Below, in pieces: positions 47,809 to 59,600 of a DNA stretch of 64,000 nucleotides; position 1 is the first letter of the stretch; each line of letters opens with the position of its first letter. Location of the stretch: contig CM052358.1 of assembly GCA_028551475.1 (NCBI GenBank), forward strand, positions 22,780,853 to 22,844,852, given 5' to 3'. The notes beneath the pieces are model-generated. The model had not been told where the DNA came from. It worked only from the letters and a program-made list of their open reading frames with translations, and searched no databases. This DNA is from Casuarina equisetifolia (taxonomy: Eukaryota; Streptophyta; Magnoliopsida; Fagales; Casuarinaceae). Both the position numbers and the translations under genes were made by a program.

Positions 47809-49281
47809 CTACTTCACTTTATCCTTTTTTTCCCTCACTAATGCCAAAACGAGAAATGGGAAGATTGTAGTATAAACTGTGTAGTGTGCAGAACCATAAA
47901 AATCATTTAAGAGAGACTTTTTGCGTTCAGGTCTGCTTCTTTCTTCATCAATCTCGAAAATTCCCGCACCCACTACAGCCTTCCCTTTCGCAAGCTTTTC
48001 AACCATTAATCTAACCTTGGAGAATGCTTTAAGGGTCATCGCCGTCTCACCACTTTTTATTAATTCTTTTAACTTTTCTCGCTTGTCTGCAAGGCCTTCC
48101 AAAAGCAAAAGAACTGACCCATTATCCACTACTCCCCGACTTAATTTCCATTCAACATGGGAAGCCAAAGACATATTCCAGACCAACTCTTTGCCCTTCA
48201 ATAAACATCTATCTCCTATCCCGAAAGAACCCACAATTATAATATTCCAACTAAAAATATCTTTCTCATACAACTCATTAAAAGGTTCACGTGCAACACC
48301 ACCCTCCCCATTCTTCACATACCCATCAATTATCATATTCCAGCTCACCAATTCTCGTTCAGGCCCCACATCGAACACTATCCGAGCATTCACAATTCTC
48401 CCACAGACCAAATACATGAGGATCAACGAGTCCATCACAAACAAATCAGACTGGAACCCAAACTGTAACAACGGAGTGTAATCCCTTTCTCTTTCCTTCG
48501 CTGACCTAATATCCACACACACTTTGACTAAAAGCAGATAAATATAATGATTAGGCACAACCCGCTTCCCATCCATTCCTTCAAGGTTACATCCTAAAGC
48601 ACTACACGGGTCACCAAAATTCATATAGCTTCTCTTAATAGTATTGTACATAACGGCATCAGGCTCTTCAAGGCAATCGAATACATAAATAGCATGTGAA
48701 AGCATGTTCGAAGTTGGGCAGAGTTTCTTCAATAAGATATTCCAATTAATTTCACTTTTTAATTTCTGCCCCATCAAGAATTTGCTCACCACGACCTCCG
48801 CTGCACATCTGCATCCACATTGACCATTTCTTTCTTTTTCTTCTCTTTCTCCAATTCTTTTTCCTTTCTCTCTTTTCCACTTTGCTTTCTTTCTTTTCTC
48901 TCTCCTACTTGTTGTTTTCCCCCGCCAAATCCGGAATGTCCAGGGTCCAATCATCTCATAATACTCATTAAGGACCAAAATAGAGTTTTCCACTAAAATA
49001 CTCCAATAAATTCCATTTTTTAATTTCCACCCACGAACTTCCGTACTATGAAAGGAATCAAATTCAATACCAGAATACTTACCGTTTTCAAGCTTAGTAG
49101 GCAGGAATTTTCGCCGGCGAAGCTCCGGCGGCCGGCCCCTATGGAAGAAGGACAGCCTGATATACCCCCGGTTAGGCAGATTGGCTAAAAGCCAAGCTCG
49201 CTCCACCGCGCATGGAAGCCCATTTGGCCCTTCTGTGCCGGAAACCGTCACGAGACGTGTCTGTCGCCACTGACCCCTCAC
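47809..49281 (-). CDS. PPR-like 490-aa open frame inside the element
   Basis: The frame is 490 codons long. The N-terminal third is Arg-rich and basic (RREKRKKAKWKREKGKR) without a known domain. The middle, roughly residues 185-340, contains pentatricopeptide-repeat-like units: SHAIYVFDCLEEPDAVMYNT, FVMDSLILMYLVCGRIVNA, RIVFDVGPERELVSWNMIID and EKDIFSWNIIIVGSFG. These resemble the PLS-class PPR proteins that bind organelle RNA. The repeats are few and irregular and no DYW or E domain or organelle transit peptide is evident, so this is a captured fragment, not a working organelle PPR gene. The C-terminal part is unrecognised. Confidence 0.55.
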   Translation of the reverse strand: MRGQWRQTRLVTVSGTEGPNGLPCAVERAWLLANLPNRGYIRLSFFHRGRPPELRRRKFLPTKLENGKYSGIEFDSFHSTEVRGWKLKNGIYWSILVENSILVLNEYYEMIGPWTFRIWRGKTTSRREKRKKAKWKREKGKRIGEREEKERNGQCGCRCAAEVVVSKFLMGQKLKSEINWNILLKKLCPTSNMLSHAIYVFDCLEEPDAVMYNTIKRSYMNFGDPCSALGCNLEGMDGKRVVPNHYIYLLLVKVCVDIRSAKERERDYTPLLQFGFQSDLFVMDSLILMYLVCGRIVNARIVFDVGPERELVSWNMIIDGYVKNGEGGVAREPFNELYEKDIFSWNIIIVGSFGIGDRCLLKGKELVWNMSLASHVEWKLSRGVVDNGSVLLLLEGLADKREKLKELIKSGETAMTLKAFSKVRLMVEKLAKGKAVVGAGIFEIDEERSRPERKKSLLNDFYGSAHYTVYTTIFPFLVLALVREKKDKVK

Positions 49282-49479
49282 CGGCCTTTAGGATCTCACT
49301 TTGCCTGGCCTCTACTTCCAATGCCGCTTCTGATGCCAGATCTGGCCTTTTTGGTGACAGATCTTGCCTTTCCGGTCAGATCTAGTCATCACATCTTCTT
49401 TTGTCCTCGGGTCCACCATTAGTGCAGCACAAAATATTAATTTTCGCCCTTTTTTGATGATTCCGCAAGCGATTTGAGG

Positions 49480-50010
49480 TTACATCTTCTTTCCAGCCAT
49501 TTGCTTTATGGGAGAGCAGGATTTTGGATCTGTAGCTTCCAACATTTGGACATCTACTGCCTCCTCTTCAACATGTTCCTGGGCCGCATCCTCTTGCATC
49601 TCCTTTCGCAGTTCCCGTAAATTTGTGCGCATCACCTCTAAGTCATTTTCCATTCCTGAGACCGTATATTGTATCCTCGAGGTAATAGTTTGCATCTGCA
49701 CCAACTGAGCCCTTATCTCCATCAACGGAGCTCTTAGCTCAGCAACATCTTCGGGCTTCAACCGAAATCCACCAGTTGATGGGCAGTTCCTCAGGCCGGA
49801 ACCGCTCCGATACCAATTGTTACGGGTCTGATTTGGGTCAACCGGAACAAACGGTACGGTGACCGGATTTGGGCCTTGGGAAAAGAATAAGTTTGGCCTC
49901 ATCAGAGGGAAACCAACACCTCCGGCCTCATTAGAGGGAGACCTGTCACCTCTGGTCTCGTTAAAGGGAGACGCCACCTCCATGGAAGAGAACTTCCCAA
50001 ATTCATTCAT
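49480..50010 (-). CDS. Hypothetical 176-aa open frame with coiled coil, element 5' region
   Basis: The frame starts MNEFGKFSSMEVASPF inside the terminal-repeat region and runs across the primer-binding-like site into the interior, ending KQMAGKKM. Residues about 90-155 (QLVQMQTITSRIQ, MENDLEVMRTNLRELRKEMQ) are predicted by eye to be a coiled coil. This is reminiscent of gag-proximal or captured sequence in LARD-type elements. No family was recognised. Confidence 0.3.
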   Translation of the reverse strand: MNEFGKFSSMEVASPFNETRGDRSPSNEAGGVGFPLMRPNLFFSQGPNPVTVPFVPVDPNQTRNNWYRSGSGLRNCPSTGGFRLKPEDVAELRAPLMEIRAQLVQMQTITSRIQYTVSGMENDLEVMRTNLRELRKEMQEDAAQEHVEEEAVDVQMLEATDPKSCSPIKQMAGKKM

Positions 50011-50104
50011 CCAAATGTCCCCTAATACAACATTCTAACGAAATATAACAAGATATTATGGGATGGGCCTAACTTTTACTTGGGCTTATATTTGGCCTGT
50101 AACA

Positions 50105-50630
50105 GACTCCCATTCAAGGACTGGAAAGCTTGTTTGACAGCATCCTACTCTAAACGATCCGTACAGTTCAGAGAACAGAACAATTGAAATAAATACGCAT
50201 CTTAATCGCCCAGTACTAATGGTTTTCCGCTCCGAAAATTAGATGAGAAATCTTAGCAGTAGATGAATAAGAGGACGCCATAAGCTAAGAAATTTTACTT
50301 TGATACCACCGTTAAAAAAACACATTTCCCAAACTAATGGTCAGAGAATGATTGAAGTGCTTCACAAACTAATGGTCAGAACAAAACTGAACTATTGAAG
50401 ACGAAAATGCAGAAAAACACCTCACTAGATAGATATCACAAAACAAGACAGTTCGGACTACAGAACAATAAGAATACCTTTTGCACAAATCCTACTGCTA
50501 TTTAAACTACAAAAGCAAAAGACTTAGCTTAGATACGGAGGCATAACAACACGACTCTGCAGAGTTTCTGTTGGAAAAGATAAAACAATATGTAAAGATC
50601 CACCTGAGTGCAGAGGGATAATGAAGCAAT
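50105..50630. other. Unit-2 spacer, no gene seen
   Basis: The first 37 bases (gactcccattcaagg...) match unit 1 at 14,067, which marks the right edge of the inserted element. The rest is unique AT-rich DNA with no recognisable gene. Confidence 0.5.
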
Positions 50631-52100
50631 TGGTGGGAAAAAAAAATTGAAATTTTCCCAATTTGATTGAAATTATGAGGAAATACTGAGACATAAATAA
50701 GGTACATTAAATCACAAGTAAAAGATGTAAAAACTAAAATTTACATTATCAATACAAGAGAATTTTTTATATGAAAAACTCCCTTAATCTGAAAGATAAA
50801 AATCATAGGACCGATCATATAATCCACCCAAATATTCATTTTATAACACTTTAGGTTTACAACCCAATCAAGTCTTTAATAATATCAAGAGAACAAAGAT
50901 TCACTAATCTAATAATAATAGAATAAATAATTGATAATGAAGAACAAGTTAAAAATTTCCATATTTTCAATCAAGATATGTTGATATAAAGAGCTTCAAA
51001 TGACAATCCAAGTGTTCAAAATAAAAAAAACACCCAATCCCAAACTTGCTAATCAAAAATCAACTCAATTAGCCCATAAATTTACCCTAATTAAGTGTTT
51101 GACAAACTACTATACATAACTTCCAATTCCTATGAAATTTTACTCTTTTATTTTATTTTATTTTTTGTTTTCTCTATCTCTTTTCTTTTTTATTGCTACC
51201 CTTAAAAAATCTCCTTATCCAATATTAGGGCAATGCCATCTTAAATAAGGATCCAATGTAAAACTAGATTTAGGTTGGACCAAGACAACAATCCTCTCTT
51301 TTAAACTAAAACTCTTAACAATTATTCTAGCTTTATATCAAAGATGGAAAATTTTTTCATCATACTTCAATCTATAAATTCAATGATTCTTCAAAGTTTC
51401 TTATTCTTAAACAATGTCACCAACTCAAATATTTAATCATTATACAAAGATTTTAACTTATCTTACATTGCATCAATCTATTTTTATTTTTATGTTTAAT
51501 GTTCACATCATTTCTTGCTTCTTCAAAGCTCTCAAACTCACCCATATTAATCAATAATACACACTTCTCATTAAACTATCTAGAGGATGGATGACAATCT
51601 CTAGTAGACATCTTCAATGATGGTACTATAGATGAATCTTGTTAAACATCAATAATATTATTTGTTTAAGTGTCACTATTATCTATATCATGTTAGTCAT
51701 TTTAAATCTAATCCTAAATTCGATCTTAAACATCATATTGAATGGCACCTTCAACCTATTCTAGTAACTATCTCTACAAATCATTTTGAAGGAATTAAAT
51801 CAATATTGATATGAATCTTAAAGCCTTGTGACACAATCTTCTCTTTCTGGTTAACATTTATTATATTCTAATTCTCAAAAAATGAAATATCATAGTTTTT
51901 CACAATTTCTTTTATAGTTGGATTATAAAACTTGTAACCAAACTCATTAGAATCATAGCTAGGGAATATATATTCTCTCGTTTTGAAATCTAACTAAATC
52001 CCTTATCCTTTGGAATATAAAAAAATGTTTTGTAACCAAACACCTTTAGATAATTATAGAAAACATTCTTATAAAACTAAACTTTATTTGGCACTTCACT
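50631..52100 (-). mobile_element. Copia Tork-like relic: LTR-like part plus pol fragments (old fossil)
   Basis: About 50,631-51,290 read on the minus strand resembles the LTR of the copia element at 25.1 kb (aacttgttcttca, gtgaatctttgt and tatttcctcataa blocks). About 51,295-52,100 matches the unit-1 pol relic at 14,281-15,070, with integrase and linker remnants. Both are strongly decayed with many breaks. The pol part is shared with unit 1 and so predates the duplication. Confidence 0.65.
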
Positions 52101-52655
52101 ATCTAAAGTAATTATTAGAAATAAATTGATGGCACACAAATAATATTTGTGTATTAATTGCTTCATATCTTTTCTTTATTGTTTTCTAATATTAGACACA
52201 ATATTTTTGCTTATATCGCGGAACAAATAATGATTTGGATAAATTGGTCGTCCAACATATAAAATATTAACGAAAACAATAACTTTCAATAGAAGGAATT
52301 GTACGACTCATCAGGCCAAGCTCTACCATATTTGACAGAGAATAGTCGTCATTGCAGGCTTCTTGGCGAAAAAAATAGAACAGCATAAGTAGTACAGCAT
52401 TTTTGTTTTACCACGTCGAATGAGAACTATAGACTTATTCATGCAGTATATAAAAGTTAATCTCACAAGGCGACGGGTCTTGAACTGGCAGGCTCTACAA
52501 ACTCTTTATAAAGCAGACGGGTAAAGTTTTGGAGCTCTGCGCTGCATTCAAGATGACAGCCTGTTCAAGCAATCGGAACAGTATGAAAATTAACAACCCA
52601 CTTTTTGATCGGTGCCACTTGTCCAGTAGTTGAGCTGCATGGTCTACTACTTGAT

Positions 52656-55600
52656 TTAAACTTTTCTAGATGGCAATGGGACATGCTTGCGGTACTCTGC
52701 AAGAGCCCACAACGGGAAAATGTTTCTGTATGCGGAAAAGTGTAATATACATGTCTTCAGGGAGGCCGAAACAATGTCCTGTATAAGAGAGCGACCAAGT
52801 GTTATAAAGTTTTTCAGTGATTTCCTGTAATGCACTTCAAATTAAGCTGTTCTGCTTTGCCCCTATTCTTCCTGAATTTAGCTCTGATTTCGTAGTGCAA
52901 GAGTGAACTACAGATTTTGGCAAACTTTTCCCTGTTATTTAGTTTTTATCATTTTCTTTCTCTTCGTTTGAAGCCATGTAAAAAGAGGTACCTGTTGAGG
53001 AAAACCGCCATCTTCCAACTGAGAATTAATTATCAGTTTTGCAGCACGATGAAGAGGTTTTGGGTCTCTTTCAGCCTAATGCAATTACTTTCTTTGTATC
53101 AGAATAAGCAAGAAAAGCATATGACAGTATGATATAAGAGAAAGAAAACCATAAACGGACCTGTCCCGCATGAATAAGACCCATCATTGCCCATGCCGTT
53201 TGTACCAGATTTGATCGGTTTTCCGCAAGAGGTACATATTCCTGCATTATCAAGTACAGAGACTTCAGAGTTTCATAATCTATCATCGGAAAAATCTTAG
53301 AGACAGGAAAAAATCTACCACACAAACCGATCTAAAAACTTCCTTGATTGAAATTCATCCCCTTATAAAAAAAATTTCGAGAAAAGATGGTGCTTGTTAT
53401 TAACAATTCTTAAATTTTTCTCTATGAAGCCTACTGCAGGGGGATACGAAACACTCTCTATAATTTTCTTTTTCTCTTCAGAATTTGGAAACAAATCCCA
53501 AAATAACTTATGTGTGTGGCTAAAGTTAACGTTGGGAAAGAATGATAGTGCAGAAATTAAGAAGAATGCAACTCTTAGCATTACGCCTCTCAAGATACCT
53601 TGTTCCGGCAGGAGAGATAGCTTTCTCCCCAACCACCATTATCTCTTTGTGTTCTTAGCAGAAAATCCACGCCTCTGCGCATGGCTGGACAGTTGTTGCA
53701 AGTCTTGCCGACCGCGGCCAGCCCTTTAAGCCCAAAATATGTACCATATGTGAAGCAAATTGCCCAATTTCCATACCTGGCGAATTACATATACTACGTA
53801 ATTGACCTCTCAAGTATATTCGAAATAATATGTAAAACTAGTGGAGGAACACACCATGAACCATCGGGCAATTGTGTGTCTTGAAGGAATTGAACAGCAT
53901 TCTTTATGGAGTTTTCAACCTCTTCCTTCCTATGCTCAGGGTATAGCTTATTAAACAAAACTAACGCTTTGATTGTTGATGCAGTGCACTCAGCGTACTC
54001 ATGCTCAATGACAATGTCCGCCAAGAATTCTACGGGATTAAGCAGCTGATAATATACAGCAAATAAGGGTTAAGTTGACGAACACTGGAGAATTGTTAAG
54101 CATTCCCATAAGAATGTTTAAAGGTCACTTCATATGATAAAATGCTTACTTCCAACCATTTTGCTTGTCCGGCTGGTTCCCAGGCTGATAAACCTCCAGT
54201 TTTTCCCTGTATTAAGACATACATAGAGACTATTATATGAAGGTGTTGATGTACATACGAAATAACTGCTCTATACATGGTGATAGTTGCTAGATGGGTG
54301 AACTTCAAAGCAAAATGCTACTGGAAGTCAGTTTTCACCTGTAGAGAAAGAAGGACATTCACTGCATTGTAAAATCGTCCGGATTCTATTTTCTCACCAA
54401 CAATTTCAGGTGGCATCATGGACAAAAGCAAGCAGCACTGTGAAATATAGCAGAGTTTGGTTAAGAACAAATACAACACAGTAGTTTGAACCACTAAAGG
54501 ATTAAAATGAAGTTGATTACCGTCAAACCTTCGGCAGTGCAATCAGAAACTTGCCATCCATGATCATGATCAGAGAAAGTCCAGGATCCTTTTGAAATGT
54601 GACGGTACATCCTCTTAAAGTCTCCAGGAGGATTGTCCTTCACCTTTAAAATTTTTATTATAAAACAAAATGTTAGTTTAAATAAATGCTCGAAAGTTTT
54701 ACTCATTCTTTAGGCAAATGCAGAGATGTGATACTTTTGATGAATATTTAGTCTCAATGTCCGAAACCAAACCTGAGATTTTTTTATGAAGTCATGCCCC
54801 CTTGCAAGTGTAGGTCCAATTTCATCAGTTAGATCACTTTCAAGTAAAGCTTGGAGGGCAAAATTGGTGTCCCATGATTGACTCCCAATATTCTGCATAC
54901 GAATGGCAAATATCGAAGTCAGCGATCCTTTTCCTTTTCATGGAAAGGACCTTCTTGAATTATTGGGTAAGTTACATTTACAAATAAATATATTTTAGGA
55001 AATTTTTGTCATAGTTCAATATAATGTGTGACCAAACAAAAGCAAAAATGTTCTTTAATTTTTTTTTTCCCCAAGAATATGCATAGAGACCTGCATCTTC
55101 ATTCCATCTTCAGCTATCCACATGTAATCAGGGATCCTAGCAAGATGTTCCCTAAAATAATCCCCATTTGGATCTTCAACCCAACAAGCAAGCATGCAAA
55201 GAACCTGTTCAATTGTAAATGGCTTTAGAAGTACTATTATATAGTACAAATAGATGCTCACTATTGCTTCCTTTGATTGTCTAATTGGATTACCTTTTCT
55301 ATGGCTCCCATTGTAATGTATCGACTATTCTCATCTTCATAATGAATGTGCTTCATTGTAATTTGAAGTGCCTTCTCTCTAACCAATTTGTTTAGAGGCC
55401 AATGAGTGAAAAGGGGCTCGGTCATTAAGTATAGACTATCCCAAAGCAAATCTCGTATTCGAGAATGGGGATTATAGAAGTCTTCCTGTGACAATAGTTT
55501 TGCATGATGATTGCACTAGAAGAATATTGGAAAACATATCTAGCGATAAGCACATATTAATGAGGAACATCAAAGTTAAGATAAACTCACCTTCGCACAT

Positions 55601-58600
55601 TGATGACGGGTTTTCTTCCAATTAACTTTGTTGAATGGTTGACTATAAAGTTCTTCCCTTAATTGAAGAATAAGAGGAGTGATTGGGCCTACAAATCTTT
55701 TCCCGTATAGATATGACATAGGCATATACACCATTCGGCTGTAGCACCACATTTTGGCTGCATTTTAGGGGAAAGGGTATTGATTAGCAATAGTTAGCAA
55801 GTTTAATAATCAAACAGAAAAAAGTAAAGGTCTCCCAAGTAGCATTGACTTCAAATAGAGGTGATAGTCATAATTTAACGAATGATGTATATAATTCTGA
55901 ACAACTGGACAAGTTAATCTTGAGAACATTTCATCATGCTAACAGGGTCTAGAGTAAACTTCCAATTTTTGGAAGCCGAAAAAAGCAGTGGACAAACCTG
56001 GATGCATAGGAAGAAATGAAGGAAGAATCCAAAACTCCGGAGGCATTGGGTTGGTTCCCGCCCACTCATACACACCAAGTATCTACCGGAAAGGAAAAAC
56101 GTACACCAGAATTAACTATTTGCAAATACAGTGAATAGTTGGAACCTGAAAAATTGTCATGATAGACTCCAATTCGGTGTTTTATGAAACGTAGTTGTAC
56201 CGAGAGCCATGTCTTTCCCCATGAAGGGATGTGAGATACACCACCACGATCAAGGATCCACTTTCGTGCCCTTGCACAAGCATTGTCTTGACCACCATCT
56301 GGTCCTTCCCCTAATATACGCAAACAGATGTAGTTGAGAGCAGTGCAGAACATGCTACTGGTGCCCTCTATGTGTAATCCCCACCCACCATCTTCATTTT
56401 GCAATATGCCGAATTTGCAGATACGCGTTAAATATGACAACCCAAACCTTAAAAAAGTAATAATAGAGAAAAAAAAAAAGAAAAACAAAGAGAGAAATAG
56501 ATGAGAAAGTAAGCAATTCACTGGAAACTTTGGTCCTATTTGGTTAATTAAGGCGTAAAACTCCGAAATATACGAACCTGATGACAGTATATGTATCGGA
56601 GAATTTCTCTTTGATATTCTGCGGGGAACACAGTATTAAGATGACCTGTAATGTATAGACAAAATACCTGCATATTGTTGGGTTAAGAATAAGATAATTA
56701 GCAGTTGTGTCAAGAGCAGGTACGCGGTTGTGCAATTTTACTAGTTACACCACGGTCAATCTTTGGAAGATGTTTAGGTGTTAGGTACTAGACAAGTCAA
56801 GTAATTGTATTAGTAGATGATACTATAAATAAAAGCTGCCTTTCTACGATTTTATTGGTACCTACAAAATGACTTTAATTTAATTAAGTAGTCGACAATT
56901 GTGGCTCAATTGGGAGTGGGGTTGCCTAGACCTCTTGATTCCATATTTAACATCCAAGTATATGAGTTGGTGTGTGTTTTTTTTAAAAAAAAATGAGTGA
57001 CCATCTCTGTTTAAAAATGATGAAAATTATGAGACTCACCAATGGAGGAAGCAAAAACAACAGGCCGGAATTTTCTGCAGGCCAATGACCGTCACTGGCT
57101 TGCAATGAGGAAAAGAAATGCACAGCTCTTCTCAATGCAGTTGTGGCCTTTTCATATGTGATTTCCTCGCCATTCTCAACCTTTACGGGGGGAGTCGTTT
57201 GTTTGAAGTTTTTCTCTCTAAGGAACTGCAATTGTTTGTTTTTTTTTACCAAAATGGAAGAAGCATATTAGTGTAGACAACATCGAAAGTATTAGATTTT
57301 TCAAGTATAGGTAAGTATTATCTAAATTCAAAAACTTCCAAGTCTTTTTGTATCCTGAAGTGGCAGCAATTTTTTTTTCCCCTTAATTTTATAACTCATA
57401 CACCTATGCATGCATTTGGTGTTGAACTTCTGATCTAATAATTGATGGCTTCTGCTAACCTACTACTAAGCCAATAGGCGTTAAAACAAAGTGTCAACAA
57501 CAATACCGCCCACTAATGTAGTGTATTTTCATTTCCTAAGTCAATTGTCAAAAATGGTTTTACATAGCTGGAACATGAATTTTATTGGAAATTTACATCT
57601 ACTCGTACGAAGATTTGTCCCTAGAACGAAATGATTGGTTTTCCAAAATGAGTAAAATAAACTTGTGGGAAATCATCGTTTATCCGTGGAATTTATGCTT
57701 GTTACTATTCTAAAAAAGGTCATATATGGTCTTTGAATTTTATTAAACAATTATTGAAAATAGTGTAAATCTTATTGGTGTATCCATTATAAACTAGAAT
57801 ATATGTCTCTTTTTTATAAATTAGTTTAAAAAGAAATAAACTCTCAAATACGTTGTGAGAGTTAATATTTAAATGCTGCAACTCTTTGTTTGTGGAAAAA
57901 GATTTATGAAGAAAGCATTCTCACCATGCTTGTATGGACATCGTTGAAAATAATATATTTCCTATATTTTCTAAACTTTATTTGCAATGGAATGTATGTT
58001 CTCTCTCTTTTTTGTTCTTTCTATTTTTATTTTTTACAAAGTAAAAGAATTTATATATAAGATATATCAATAAAAAAGGTTGAGGGTACCAACATACTTT
58101 TATGAAAGAACCTTACACAATATTGTATTACATGAAAACCAATGTTCCCAAGTCTCCAAGCATATTTAATAAATAAATTTTCAACTGTTTTGGAAATTTT
58201 TTTAACTTAACAAAATCTGTATCTTACAAACCTTTAGTAGTTTTAAGAATTATAAATTTAGAACTCATGTCATGATACCAAAATTCATTTAGTAGTTTTT
58301 AAATATTTTATTATTCATTTCATTTCAAAAAGTATAAAAAGATGCAAACATAGATTTAAAAACATGATACCAAAACTCATATCACTTTTTTTTTTTGTAG
58401 GTAAAAATTTATACATAAAGTATTTCCTTGTACACTCAAGATAAGGATGTGAATAAAAAGAATTATGAGTCTTATATTCTATAACTCTTGTTCTAATATC
58501 CATTTTCAATGAAATGCCTGTTTCTTAATCTAGTTTTAAACAGATTGTAGGCTTTTTAAGGAGAATAACCACCTTGTTAGAAACAAATTAGCACAAATTA

Positions 58601-59210
58601 AAGAAATGATATCCCATGCTGCGTGAATCACATGCGGGAAACCACCAGCTGTCCAGGTGTGCTAGACGACAACCTGGTATTGCTAGGCACGGCCAGCGAC
58701 AGTTGACTTTTCTTTTTTTTTTTTTTTTTTTTTTTTGCGAAAGAGTGAAATACGAAGTACGTGGATCAAGTTACACCGTTCATCTTTTGTGCCATCTAAT
58801 ATCATCTTTCTCTTAGAGAACGTTGGAACGGGCTATTATGCTCACGGAAAGGCTTTTCATTGTGTGATAAATTAGATAAATTCTAAAATTGAGGTATATT
58901 ATTCTCTTTTCTTTTTTAGATAAATAAACTTATATATTAATAAAATAAAATAAAATAAAGAAAGCTTCCTATGGCGGAGAAGTACAGACAGACGTATAGG
59001 ATGGAGTACCTGCATCAGCCATAAGAGATCACTGCTAGGCTTGACGTGATAGCGGTTCTTGTAGTAATTTTGACGAGCTTCTTCAACCTCAGCCCGTTCT
59101 TCTGGGGTACCAGCCTGAGGGTCAAACTCCCATATCTGCCTCCCAACAAAGTTGTTTATGCTGAAGATATAGGGGTTCTTGCCGCCATCTGCTATCTTAA
59201 GCCTCCACAT
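52656..59210 (-). CDS. Oxidosqualene cyclase, beta-amyrin synthase-like (OSC-2), 17 exons, 762 aa
   Basis: It cyclises 2,3-oxidosqualene to a triterpene at the ER membrane. Exons are 59,010-59,210, 57,040-57,225, 56,578-56,667, 56,201-56,398, 55,998-56,082, 55,591-55,757, 55,294-55,485, 55,091-55,204, 54,773-54,892, 54,521-54,643, 54,339-54,437, 54,150-54,206, 53,855-54,045, 53,599-53,776, 53,161-53,241, 52,992-53,075 and 52,656-52,778. They total 2,289 bases, all in phase, the family's usual length. The start [10 protein letters not shown] is chosen by homology. The catalytic motif VSDCTAEG is in exon 10. The product-specificity motif reads MWCYSR (exon 6), where beta-amyrin synthases have MWCYCR and lupeol synthases MLCYCR, so a beta-amyrin-like product is the better guess. 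One serious flaw: the exon 4 acceptor is AA instead of AG (56,399-56,400), while OSC-1 keeps AG. If that is not rescued the gene is a young pseudogene. Confidence 0.88.
56399..56400 (-). other. Damaged 3' splice site of OSC-2 exon 4
   Basis: The gene strand reads ATATTGCAA before the exon start AATGAAGATGG. OSC-1 reads ATATTGCAG at the same place. The next AG that keeps frame ends at 56,366 and would drop exactly 11 codons ([11 protein letters not shown]). Confidence 0.85.
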
Positions 59211-59600
59211 TCTTCTGCGTTTCTCTACGTCAAAGGGCACTACGGTGAGTGGAGATGATCAAGATTGATGATGTTGCTACCACTTACCTCTCCTCTTTCT
59301 GTTTTGTCTAGCCACTGCAGTCAGATGATAATAATATACAACTCAGATATATAGTAATAACAACATGTTAGTTAAAGGGTTGTACAAACAATCATATATT
59401 TTGAAAATATAAAGCAAAATATTTCTTGTATGGGGCCGTTTAGATGGCTTATACCGTAAGCGGAATCGCGGCCTCAACTAAAGCAGCACAAGCAGAATGG
59501 ACTCTCCCCAGTATCACTTCTTTTTGGAAAAGAGTTTTGCTGGTCTACCACAGGTTTGATAAACAGTTGTCTATATAAATATATATCCCCGTAGTAGTGG
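59211..59600 (-). promoter_or_regulatory. OSC-2 upstream region with TATA-like element
   Basis: A TATATTTATATAG-like sequence lies on the gene strand at about 59,568-59,585, some 360 bases upstream of the start codon. A donor-like GAGAGGTAAGTGG near 59,285 and a possible acceptor just before the ATG suggest a 5'-UTR intron. All of this is inference from motifs. Confidence 0.35.

Larger units (their letters stand above)
46516..50104 (-). mobile_element. Non-autonomous LTR-type element carrying PPR-like sequence (fossil)
   Basis: Terminal direct repeats of about 97 bases (46,516-46,612 and 50,008-50,104) differ at about one base. Read on the minus strand the element starts TGTTACAGGCC. A primer-binding-like TGGTATCGGAGCGG sits at 49,802-49,815, just after a LTR-like end CCGTAACA, and a purine tract AAGGGGGATGGAA abuts the other repeat at 46,613-46,625. 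This gives a right LTR of about 287 bases, but the left repeat stops matching after about 97. The interior lacks gag, protease, integrase and reverse transcriptase. Instead it holds long minus-strand frames, one with pentatricopeptide-repeat-like motifs, as in LARD-type elements that capture host gene pieces. The unit-1 site lacks it, so it inserted after the duplication. Confidence 0.7.

Noticed and set aside
47809-49281. Ordinary single-exon host PPR gene
   Set aside because: Repeats are few and irregular, no organelle targeting or terminal domain is seen, and the frame lies between near-identical terminal repeats with primer-site and purine-tract signals.
53394-53729. 111-codon plus-strand frame
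   Set aside because: It is antisense to OSC-2 exon 14 and its flanking intron.
53777-53854. Insertion with stops inside OSC-2 exon 13
   Set aside because: It has a GT donor and AG acceptor in the correct phase between GSW and YGNW; it is a normal intron.
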